Assembly (NCBI GenBank): GCA_034440555.1
Contig: JAWXCG010000229.1
Coordinates: forward strand, 1 to 7,320
DNA: 7,320 bases
From: 0-14-3-00-62-12 sp034440555
GTDB lineage: Bacteria; Pseudomonadota; Gammaproteobacteria; Xanthomonadales; Ahniellaceae
Direction: 5' to 3'
This document shows positions 1 to 5,695 of this stretch, piece after piece. The notes below the pieces were generated by a model that saw only the letters and a list, made by a program, of their open reading frames with translations, had not been told where the DNA came from and ran no database searches. The position numbers and the translations under genes were made by a program. Positions within the stretch are counted from its first letter, which is position 1; the number at the start of each line of letters is the position of its first letter.

Positions 1-430
1 CGCCGGGGCTGGCACTGGTCACGCCATCGGTCTTGGTAATCGCCAGATCGGCTTGCGGGCCCAACGTATCGGTATCGGTGGCGCTGTTGTTGCCGGGTGT
101 GGGATCGGTGATCGCCGAGGCGACAGTGGCGGTGTTTACCAGAGTGCCCGTGGCCGAAGCAGCGATCGCACAAGACGCCGTAAAGGTAACCGACCCGCCA
201 GCGGGCAGGTTGACCGTATCGTTGATGTTGCCAGCGCCCGCCGCCGTGCAGGTGCCGCCACCCGCGCCGGCGCAGGTCCAGGTACAAGTTGCGATCGCCG
301 GGAAGGTGTCGGCGACGGTGGCACCGGTGACCGGGTCGGGACCGGCATTGCTCGCGGTGATGGTGTAGGTGACCGATCCGCCAGGCACAGCAGTCGCGAC
401 GCCATCGGTCTTGGTGATCGACAGATCAGC
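1..430 (-). repeat. Tandem DUF11 unit, first copy complete, second copy cut by the edge
   Basis: The protein motif ADLxITKTDGV recurs with a period of 126 residues. At DNA level 23-52 and 401-430 match at 27 of 30 bases, exactly 378 bp apart. The first unit is threonine- and alanine-rich with four cysteines in its middle and ends in a TPGNNSATDTDT segment typical of DUF11 repeats. The close DNA match at the unit boundary suggests recent duplication or gene conversion, although away from the boundary the second copy cannot be seen. Confidence 0.75.
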
Positions 431-2500
431 ACTCAGCGCGCGGCAGGCAGTTACCGTGACATCGTCGATGGCGAGGCCACCAAAGTTGATCGTAGTGTCG
501 CTATCCAGATGGAAGCGTAGTTCGCTGTTCAACCCGGCCAAGGAATCTGCGCGGCGAGAGTAGACGCCCCAGCCGGCGCTGGCCCCAATATTGACTACTG
601 GATTGCCCGGCGCGTTGGTCATCGTAGCGTCCAGCCACTCGAAAAGTCTGATCGGCGTTGCGCCACCGACCTGCTGCGCGTCGACAAACGCGTGGTCGAA
701 CGACGCACTCTCCATCTGATAGCGCTGCGCCCAACTGACCACCACCGGCGCCGTCAGCCCGGCCAGATTGATGGGAGCCGAGAGCAGGTCCTGACTACTG
801 GATACGTTGTAGGTGCCGGTCAGGTCGGTCTTGAAGCAATTGACGCCACTGTTACAGGTGGTGAACGCCGCAATGGGATTGGCGGTAGCAGTAGCCGCAG
901 TCGCTGGAGTCCCCAGCGCCCATTCGTTCGCAGTGCCCGAGCTGGTAAAACCAGCGGCACCCGCTTCGAAGTCGGTAGAGAGCACCGTCTGTGCGGCGAA
1001 ACCCGGCGGGCAGGTCGGCGGTGGCGGAGCTTCGCAGATGCGCAGGCTCCATGAGGTCAATGTGCCGCCACTGACGTTAGCGCCGTCGTCGCGCAAGTCG
1101 AGCGTCCATGTGCCGCCAGCGTTTTCACCATCGAACCAGTTCAGGCGATACGCCAACTCCGGCTTGACCTGCACCCCTCTCAACACGGTGAAACTCGGCG
1201 GTGCGCCGGCTTCATCGTCAAACACCACATCCATCATCGTCTGACCGCCGGTCGCGGTGGCGCCAATGTCGGTGAACAGACCATTGTTATTGCCGGCGGG
1301 CGAACGCAGATGTGCATCGATGTCGGCCATAAGCGTGTGATTGAGTACGATGTCGACATCCACGTCGGCGATGCGCGGATTGCCCGGCACGGTAATCGTG
1401 GAGCTGACCAGACCCGCGCCCGGGCCTATGGTTTGCGGGATGTTGGTGCTGGTGTACGTCGTGCAATTGACGCCCTCATTGGCAGCCGGATGCACGCTGA
1501 CGCTGAGGTTGTAAGTGGATGTCGGTCCGCCGGTGGCGGCCGTTGCCGAATCAACAAACGCGAAGTAGGTTCCTGCTGTCTTGACCGTCAGCACCAAAGC
1601 TTCAGAGGGAATGTTGGGAACGGGTAGTACGTCTCCAGTACCGGCGTCGTCCACTACCAGAATCTGGTTGTTGGCATCGCCGAACAGGCCGACGCCCACG
1701 CGGCCGTTCCACACCACACCATCGCGCTCGGGGTCGAGATCCAGCGACAAGTAGACAGTGTCTCCGGCATTCAGCGCCAGGCTATACCAGTCCTGTTCAG
1801 TAGCCGCAGCCGGATTGCGTGTACCGCTGACCCAGCCGCCGGCAGGAAGAACGTTGGCCGTCGCCGGTGTGTCGTTGGCCTCGACTTCGGGCGTCGGAGT
1901 GCCCGTCTGAATTCTGAAATGCAGCTCGTACGGGCGCTCGGAAGTCGTACCGGCAGTGAAGTCGTTGACTTGCAGGAAGTACGTGCCGGCCGTCGGAATC
2001 GTTGCGCCGGCGATCGAGGAAGAAAGGCCGGCGAAGCTGCCGTTGTCGTCATCGAATTCGATCAGTGTGGTGCCGTCGGATGCCAGCAAGCGCAGCTGAC
2101 TATCAGTACTGCTGCCAGCCGAGAACGAGGTGATCGTTGCCGCATGGATTCTGTCACCGGCGTTTGCGGTGAATGAGTAGAAATCGATATCGCCATTGGG
2201 AAACAGCGTTGCGCGTGTCACCAGATTGGTTCCGACCATCGGCGATGCCGTGCCGAAGGTGCCGTTGGGCTCCGCTTCGCCACCATAGCCCTGGCCAAAC
2301 GGCACGTAGGGGATCTGCCGCAATCCTGCTGGATTATTCAACGGGGTGGAAGCGCGGGCAGGTGCAGCGCCCTTCATTTCGCTCGGCACCATTTGGTCGC
2401 TGATGTTGACGATCTCAAGGCTGTTGGCTTGAGCAAGTCCCAGCCACATTGTGGCGGTGACTGTGACCAGAGCGACCGCTAGTCGGTTAATTGCTTTCAT
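1..2500 (-). CDS. Secreted multidomain protein (PPC x2, P-domain, MAM-like, DUF11 repeats), C-terminal part beyond the window
   Basis: The frame is open from the ATG at 2500-2498 to the left edge without a stop; 833 residues are visible and the C-terminus is missing. Residues 1-25 form a signal peptide (K2 and R6, hydrophobic core, AQA before N26), so the protein is exported. Two PPC-type beta-sandwich modules follow at about 75-196 and 205-334 (EAEPNG and EANDTP starts, D-x-D-F/W-Y-S cores, DDDNG loop). A proprotein-convertase P-domain spans about 346-489, with core features LMADIDAHLRSP, GTWTLDLRDD and SWSLRI; C346 and C489 could pair. A Pro-rich linker leads to a MAM/immune-inhibitor-like module at about 505-686 (TDFEAG start, AIDDVTV end). 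DUF11 units begin at 691 and 817 (ADLSITKTDG, ADLAITKTDG). P- and PPC domains often accompany secreted proteases, but no protease domain is visible. A surface or matrix protein is the best guess; function unknown. The start has a modest GGGGAA Shine-Dalgarno. Confidence 0.9.
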   Translation of the reverse strand, partial: MKAINRLAVALVTVTATMWLGLAQANSLEIVNISDQMVPSEMKGAAPARASTPLNNPAGLRQIPYVPFGQGYGGEAEPNGTFGTASPMVGTNLVTRATLFPNGDIDFYSFTANAGDRIHAATITSFSAGSSTDSQLRLLASDGTTLIEFDDDNGSFAGLSSSIAGATIPTAGTYFLQVNDFTAGTTSERPYELHFRIQTGTPTPEVEANDTPATANVLPAGGWVSGTRNPAAATEQDWYSLALNAGDTVYLSLDLDPERDGVVWNGRVGVGLFGDANNQILVVDDAGTGDVLPVPNIPSEALVLTVKTAGTYFAFVDSATAATGGPTSTYNLSVSVHPAANEGVNCTTYTSTNIPQTIGPGAGLVSSTITVPGNPRIADVDVDIVLNHTLMADIDAHLRSPAGNNNGLFTDIGATATGGQTMMDVVFDDEAGAPPSFTVLRGVQVKPELAYRLNWFDGENAGGTWTLDLRDDGANVSGGTLTSWSLRICEAPPPPTCPPGFAAQTVLSTDFEAGAAGFTSSGTANEWALGTPATAATATANPIAAFTTCNSGVNCFKTDLTGTYNVSSSQDLLSAPINLAGLTAPVVVSWAQRYQMESASFDHAFVDAQQVGGATPIRLFEWLDATMTNAPGNPVVNIGASAGWGVYSRRADSLAGLNSELRFHLDSDTTINFGGLAIDDVTVTACRALSADLSITKTDGVATAVPGGSVTYTITASNAGPDPVTGATVADTFPAIATCTWTCAGAGGGTCTAAGAGNINDTVNLPAGGSVTFTASCAIAASATGTLVNTATVASAITDPTPGNNSATDTDTLGPQADLAITKTDGVTSASPG

Positions 2501-2505
2501 GATGA

Positions 2506-2511
2506 TTCCCC
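2506..2511 (-). promoter_or_regulatory. Ribosome binding site of the secreted multidomain protein
   Basis: On the minus strand GGGGAA lies five bases before the ATG at 2500. It is the only Shine-Dalgarno-like stretch near this start. With the signal peptide beginning directly at that codon, it fixes the N-terminus. Confidence 0.5.
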
Positions 2512-2686
2512 AGTGACGAAAGCGAAAAAAGCACCGCTAGCCCCACCCCTGGGCGCCGCGATGTGAACACGTGCGCACACTAGAGCGTTTTTGCAGGGAC
2601 GTCGAGCCCGTGCTTGATGCCTGTTGCGATGATGCCTGGCGCGAATTTGGCGTCGCGCATAAATAATGTGAACGGATTGCGCCGGA

Positions 2687-2767
2687 TTTTAACCCGCCTG
2701 CCCGGCTCACAAAGGGGCGCGTAGTCGGACTACGCAATCCTTTGGGAGCCGAGCAGGCGGGTTAAAA
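2687..2767. repeat. 81-nt near-perfect palindrome, REP/MITE-like
   Basis: The arms 2687-2715 and 2739-2767 pair at 27 of 29 positions; the mismatches are 2702/2752 and 2709/2745. The outer ends read TTTTAACCCGCCTGC and its complement. A 3x3 internal loop (2716-2718 against 2736-2738) leads to a second stem, GCGTAGT/ACTACGC (2719-2725 and 2729-2735), closed by CGG. The stem starts with T's and ends with A's, so no T-tract follows it on either strand and it is not a standard intrinsic terminator. Size, hairpin shape and intergenic position resemble REP, REPIN or small MITE elements. I see no flanking target duplication and no second copy in the window. Confidence 0.75.
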
Positions 2768-2937
2768 GACCAGCAAGAGTGTCACGTACAAAACAGGCGC
2801 ATTATTTCTGCGCGACGCCTTAGCGAGCAGTGCGTCGGCGATGCCCCCGAGCTGGTCGGGCGAGCTGAGTTCCGGCATGAGGCGTCGCCCGGCTGCTCAC
2901 CCCTCCAGGCGATCAGGCAAGCCCCGTGCGCAATGCC

Positions 2938-2952
2938 TGGGGCGCTGCCCCA
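2938..2952. repeat. 15-bp inverted repeat upstream of the dapB -10 element
   Basis: TGGGGC (2938-2943) and GCCCCA (2947-2952) are perfect complements around a GCT centre. The repeat covers the place where a -35 element would lie for the TACAAT at 2971. It could be a regulator site or simply a GC-rich chance palindrome; I do not recognise it as a known operator. Confidence 0.35.
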
Positions 2953-2970
2953 CATCGGCTGCCAGCAGAC

Positions 2971-2976
2971 TACAAT
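2971..2976 (+). promoter_or_regulatory. Candidate -10 element of dapB, implying a leaderless mRNA
   Basis: TACAAT matches five of six bases of the sigma-70 -10 consensus and ends six bases before the dapB ATG at 2983. Initiation the usual six to eight bases downstream would fall at or within a base of the start codon. The absence of a Shine-Dalgarno sequence before that ATG agrees with this. No good -35 hexamer is seen at 16-18 bp spacing. The discriminator CGCCCC is very GC-rich. Confidence 0.5.
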
Positions 2977-2982
2977 CGCCCC

Positions 2983-3801
2983 ATGCTGACTCCAGAACCC
3001 GTTCGTATTGCGATTTATGGCGCCTCCGGCCGCATGGGCGCAGCATTGCTCGAAGCGGCGGCGGGATTCAGGGGCGTTCGGGTTGAATCGGCCCTGGTGC
3101 GCGCGCAATCGGCCTGCGTTGATGAGGTGGTTCCCGGGCATGAAGGTGCGGGTCAAGATGATCTGACTTTTCAAAGCGCGCTTGATCCCGATCTGGCAGT
3201 GGATGTGCTGATCGATTTTTCGGCGGGCGAGGCGTTCGATAACGCGTTGGCTATTGCCGTTGAACATCGCATCGCCTTTGTCAGCGGTACCACCGGTCTG
3301 GAGCCGGCGCAGCAGCTCGGCCTGCAGAATGCGGCGCTGCGCATTCCGGTGCTTTGGTCGGCCAATTTCAGTTTAGGGGTTGCTCTGCTCAAGCGCTTGT
3401 CGGCGGAGGCCGCGGCGGCGCTCGGGCCCGAATTTGAGGTCGAGATCATCGAAGCCCATCATGCGCGAAAAGAAGACGCGCCCAGTGGCACGGCTTTGGC
3501 GTTGGGCCGCGCCATCGCTGAAGCGCGAGGGCTGGATCTGGATCAAGTGGCCAGACGCGCGCGCGACGGAATGGTCGGCGCCCGCGACCCCGACGAGATC
3601 GGTTTTTCCATCATTCGCGGCGGCGACATTGTGGGCGAACACACGGTCATGTTTATCGCCGTTGGCGAACGCATCGAACTGACCCACCGGGCCGCGACAC
3701 GCGACTTGTTTGCTCGCGGGGCGTTGCGCGCGGCGCAATGGATCAAGGGCCGACCTGCAGGGTTGTACAGCGTGGAGGACGTGATTTCGGCTGTTGCCTG
3801 A
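2983..3801 (+). CDS. dapB: 4-hydroxy-tetrahydrodipicolinate reductase DapB
   Basis: DapB is the cytoplasmic NAD(P)H-dependent reductase that turns hydroxy-tetrahydrodipicolinate into tetrahydrodipicolinate on the route to meso-diaminopimelate and lysine. The 272-residue protein has the usual family length. An N-terminal Rossmann fold carries the nucleotide loop GASGRMG (13-19) and SGTTG (101-105). The family signature EAHHARKEDAPSGTA lies at 157-171, with catalytic H159 and K163 at the E. coli positions. The C-terminal half forms the substrate and tetramer domain. An in-frame ATG at 2926 would add 19 residues (MRNAWGAAPHRLP...) that match nothing in the family, so 2983 is preferred. No Shine-Dalgarno precedes it, but a TACAAT box six bases upstream fits a leaderless transcript. 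It is followed after 105 bp by carA on the same strand. The protein appears intact. Confidence 0.97.
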   Translation: MLTPEPVRIAIYGASGRMGAALLEAAAGFRGVRVESALVRAQSACVDEVVPGHEGAGQDDLTFQSALDPDLAVDVLIDFSAGEAFDNALAIAVEHRIAFVSGTTGLEPAQQLGLQNAALRIPVLWSANFSLGVALLKRLSAEAAAALGPEFEVEIIEAHHARKEDAPSGTALALGRAIAEARGLDLDQVARRARDGMVGARDPDEIGFSIIRGGDIVGEHTVMFIAVGERIELTHRAATRDLFARGALRAAQWIKGRPAGLYSVEDVISAVA

Positions 3802-3839
3802 CAGCCTTCGTCACACTGGGGCACTTTCGCAATACGGGA

Positions 3840-3845
3840 TACAAT
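3840..3845 (+). promoter_or_regulatory. Candidate -10 element of the carA promoter
   Basis: TACAAT lies in the 105-bp gap between dapB and carA, 61 bp before the carA ATG, and would give a leader of roughly 55 nt. The sequence after it, AGCCCAC, resembles that after the dapB -10 element. No convincing -35 hexamer is visible at normal spacing, so either an activator is needed or the call is wrong. carA may also be read through from dapB, because no terminator separates them. Confidence 0.4.
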
Positions 3846-3862
3846 AGCCCACCCCTTTATCC

Positions 3863-3887
3863 CGCTGGCGATTTGAAATCGCCAGCG
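3863..3887 (+). promoter_or_regulatory. Perfect 25-bp palindrome in the carA leader
   Basis: The arms 3863-3874 and 3876-3887 are exact complements around a single G at 3875 (left arm CGCTGGCGATTT). As RNA this would form a hairpin of about eleven pairs ending eight bases before the carA ribosome binding site; as DNA it could be a dimeric regulator site just downstream of the candidate start of transcription. No T-tract follows, so it is not an intrinsic terminator, and no leader peptide ORF is present. It does not match the ArgR box or the E. coli PurR site as I know them. Confidence 0.55.
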
Positions 3888-3894
3888 CGCGCTT

Positions 3895-3898
3895 GGAG
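3895..3898 (+). promoter_or_regulatory. Ribosome binding site of carA
   Basis: GGAG lies eight bases before the ATG at 3907, a normal distance. It supports this start, as does the MTQLDALLALEDG N-terminus expected for CarA. Confidence 0.6.
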
Positions 3899-3906
3899 CA
3901 CCTGCC

Positions 3907-5061
3907 ATGACCCAACTCGATGCACTGCTGGCGCTGGAAGACGGAAGCGTTTTTCGTGGCGTCTCTTTCGGTGCACAAGGCGAATCGATAGGCGAGGTGG
4001 TGTTCAACACCGCCATGACCGGTTATCAGGAGATCCTCACTGATCCGTCTTACACCCGACAGATCGTGACGCTGACCTATCCGCACATCGGCAATACCGG
4101 CTGCAATCCTGATGATGTGGAGTCGCCCACGGTGTGCGCGGCCGGACTGGTGGTGCGCAGTGTCACTGCCACCAGCTCGCATTGGCGCAGCCGCGAGTCC
4201 TTGAGCGATTACCTTGCTCGTCACGGCATCATCGGCATCGCCGAAATCGACACGCGGCGTTTGACGCGAATTTTGCGTGACAAGGGGGCCCAGGGGGGCT
4301 GCCTGGTTGCGGGCAGTGCGGCCGCCGATGTCGAATCCGCATTGCTCAAGGCGCGGGCATTTCCGGGCCTCAAGGGAATGGATTTAGCCAAGGTGGTTTC
4401 AACCGGCAAATCCTACGCCTGGAATGAAGGCAGTTTCGATCTCGGCAGCGGGCGCGCGCGGGCCAGCGGTCAGCGCTTCCACGTCGTGGCCTATGACTTC
4501 GGCGTGAAGCAGAATATTTTGCGCCTGTTGGCCGATCGCGACTGCCGCATTACCGTGGTGCCTGCACAGAGCACGGCTGCGGAAGTGATGGCGCTGCGTC
4601 CAGATGGCGTGTTTCTTTCCAATGGACCTGGCGATCCGGAGCCTTGCGACTACGCCATCGCCGCGATCCGCGAATTCATTCGGGCCAAAGTGCCGGTCTT
4701 CGGCATCTGCCTTGGGCACCAGTTGCTCGGGTTGGCGGCCGGCGCGCGCACTTCCAAGATGAAATTTGGCCATCATGGCGCCAATCATCCAGTGTTGGAT
4801 ATCGATACCGGCCAGGTGATGATATCGAGCCAAAACCACGGATTTTCGGTAGAAGAAAACTCGCTGCCGCCCAACGTACGGGCGACCCATCGCTCGTTGT
4901 TCGACCAATCATTGCAGGGCATTGCCCTGACCGATGCCCCGGCCTACGGCTTTCAGGGGCACCCGGAAGCCAGTCCGGGTCCTCATGATGTGACGCGGTT
5001 GTTTGATCGGTTCCTCTTGGCAATGGCAGAATCGCCAGGCGAGCGTTCGCGGGCGGCATGA
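3907..5061 (+). CDS. carA: Carbamoyl-phosphate synthase small (glutaminase) subunit CarA
   Basis: CarA hydrolyses glutamine and passes ammonia to CarB, which makes carbamoyl phosphate for arginine and pyrimidine synthesis. The 384 residues match the usual length. The N-terminal CPSase small-chain domain (about 1-150) includes ALEDGSVFRG, FNTAMTGYQEILTDPSY and the GIAEIDTRRLTR segment. The class I glutamine amidotransferase domain covers about 190-375, with FLSNGPGDPEPCDY (oxyanion loop), the nucleophile C268 in FGICLGHQLLGL, and H352 and E354 in GFQGHPEASPGP, completing the triad. E. coli has the equivalents at 269, 353 and 355. The stop TGA overlaps an ATG at 5058, but the downstream lipoprotein more likely starts at 5073. 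No defects seen. Subunit partner carB lies 635 bp downstream, separated by one gene. Confidence 0.98.
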   Translation: MTQLDALLALEDGSVFRGVSFGAQGESIGEVVFNTAMTGYQEILTDPSYTRQIVTLTYPHIGNTGCNPDDVESPTVCAAGLVVRSVTATSSHWRSRESLSDYLARHGIIGIAEIDTRRLTRILRDKGAQGGCLVAGSAAADVESALLKARAFPGLKGMDLAKVVSTGKSYAWNEGSFDLGSGRARASGQRFHVVAYDFGVKQNILRLLADRDCRITVVPAQSTAAEVMALRPDGVFLSNGPGDPEPCDYAIAAIREFIRAKVPVFGICLGHQLLGLAAGARTSKMKFGHHGANHPVLDIDTGQVMISSQNHGFSVEENSLPPNVRATHRSLFDQSLQGIALTDAPAYGFQGHPEASPGPHDVTRLFDRFLLAMAESPGERSRAA

Positions 5062-5062
5062 T

Positions 5063-5067
5063 GGGAG
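5063..5067 (+). promoter_or_regulatory. Ribosome binding site choosing the lipoprotein start
   Basis: GGGAG lies five bases before the ATG at 5073. The two earlier in-frame ATGs at 5058 and 5061 lie upstream of this site, so it supports 5073 as the start. The signal peptide is of normal length from that codon. Confidence 0.55.
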
Positions 5068-5072
5068 TGACT

Positions 5073-5588
5073 ATGAGTTTCGGAAATTGCGCTCGGCGCA
5101 TGCTGCGCTGGGCCGTGGCGATGAGTGCACTGTTGGCGCTGGCTGCCTGTAGCGCCGACGCACCATCGCCACCTGCTTCGAGCGCAGCCCAGGCAGTGAG
5201 CGAAAGCGAACCTGTGGCCGAGGAAGAAGTATTTGATCCGAACGCGATTTTACCCGACGCAACCATTGAAGCCGTTGTAGTCGAGGCCAACGCCACGGCC
5301 ACTTTAGCCGGCGAGGAAGGGCTGGTGCCAAGCGCAGAGGCACCCGTCATCGAAGTTGTCGCCTATGACGATCTGGCTTTTGTAGTGGGAGAGCGCGTAA
5401 TTGTCAGCACCAGTCTGGGTTCGAAGCGCGAAGGAATTCTCAAGCGCTTTTTCAATACCGGACTCAAAGTATTGGTCAACGAGCGCGGGCGCGAAATTGA
5501 GCTGGACATGCCGCGCGCCACCGTTGCCGAAGTCAAAGTCGTGTGGACCCGCGCCCCAGGGGCCGCAGCACCCGCGCCAGCCCCGTGA
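5073..5588 (+). CDS. Predicted outer-membrane lipoprotein of unknown function between carA and carB
   Basis: I do not recognise a named family. The 171-residue product has a lipoprotein signal peptide: R8, R9 and R12, a hydrophobic stretch at 13-25, and the lipobox LAAC with C26. The next residue is serine, not aspartate, favouring sorting to the outer membrane. Residues 27-97 are rich in Ala, Glu, Pro and Val and probably disordered. Residues 98-158 look like a compact beta domain, with alternating hydrophobics in VGERVIVSTSLGSKREG and LKVLVNERGREIELDM, possibly an SH3- or Sm-like barrel. The tail is Ala/Pro-rich. The start at 5073 has GGGAG five bases upstream; in-frame ATGs at 5058 and 5061 are possible but lack as good a site. 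It begins 11 bp after carA, so it is likely cotranscribed. A role linked to carbamoyl phosphate is not implied by the sequence. Confidence 0.85.
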   Translation: MSFGNCARRMLRWAVAMSALLALAACSADAPSPPASSAAQAVSESEPVAEEEVFDPNAILPDATIEAVVVEANATATLAGEEGLVPSAEAPVIEVVAYDDLAFVVGERVIVSTSLGSKREGILKRFFNTGLKVLVNERGREIELDMPRATVAEVKVVWTRAPGAAAPAPAP

Positions 5589-5612
5589 TGTCCAAGCTTC
5601 AGCAGCATTCGC

Positions 5613-5641
5613 TTGGTCGGCAGCCAGCGAACCGTTAGAAT
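5613..5641 (+). promoter_or_regulatory. Candidate internal promoter for carB
   Basis: TTGGTC (5613-5618), a 17-bp spacer, and TAGAAT (5636-5641) resemble a sigma-70 promoter with a weak -35 and a five-of-six -10 match. Transcription would start near 5648, about 48 nt before the carB ATG. The motif lies in the 107-bp gap after the lipoprotein gene. It could provide extra carB expression, but readthrough from carA is equally possible. Confidence 0.35.
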
Positions 5642-5666
5642 GTTGAAGTCCCTCAGCTTCCGGTTG

Positions 5667-5684
5667 CTCTGCCTAGCGGCAGGG
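5667..5684 (+). promoter_or_regulatory. Small hairpin covering the possible carB ribosome binding site
   Basis: CTCTGCC (5667-5673) can pair with GGCAGGG (5678-5684), including one G-U pair, around a TAGC loop. The only Shine-Dalgarno-like bases before carB, AGGG at 5681-5684, lie in the 3' arm, 11 bases before the ATG. The fold could dampen initiation, but the stem is short and may be chance. Confidence 0.3.
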
Positions 5685-5695
5685 CCTGCGTGCTT

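Larger units (their letters stand above)
2501..2982. other. Divergent intergenic region without a convincing gene
   Basis: This stretch of about 480 bp separates the minus-strand secreted protein gene from plus-strand dapB. It holds the 81-nt palindrome at 2687-2767, a 15-bp inverted repeat at 2938-2952 and a -10 element for dapB. Short open frames exist on both strands, but they lack ribosome binding sites and recognisable protein character; one on the minus strand begins inside the palindrome. I found no clear sigma-70 promoter for the minus-strand gene and no tRNA or other recognisable RNA. Confidence 0.6.

Noticed and set aside
33..520. Plus-strand open frames opposite the secreted protein gene
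   Set aside because: They are antisense shadows of the 833-codon minus-strand frame, which has a signal peptide and recognisable domains; the plus frames are Arg/Gly- or Val/Ala-rich with no family character.
2537..2737. Minus-strand 66-codon open frame in the intergenic region
   Set aside because: Its start lies inside the palindrome, it has no ribosome binding site, and the product is a low-complexity Ser/Arg-rich peptide.
2687..2767. Palindrome as an intrinsic terminator
   Set aside because: The stem is bounded by T's on the left and A's on the right, so neither strand has a T-tract after the hairpin, and both flanking genes are transcribed away from it.
2926..2982. Upstream ATG extending DapB by 19 residues
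   Set aside because: The extra residues match nothing in the family, cover the -10 element, and would make the protein longer than its homologues.
2782..3267. Minus-strand 161-codon open frame over the start of dapB
   Set aside because: It is antisense to the conserved dapB coding region and has no recognisable features.
3863..3887. carA leader palindrome as part of a classical attenuator with leader peptide
   Set aside because: No start codon followed by an arginine- or pyrimidine-linked peptide lies between the candidate transcription start and carA, and there is no T-tract.
4399..5350. Long minus-strand open frames opposite carA and the lipoprotein gene
   Set aside because: They arise from GC-rich codon bias in real plus-strand genes with conserved active sites or a clear lipobox.
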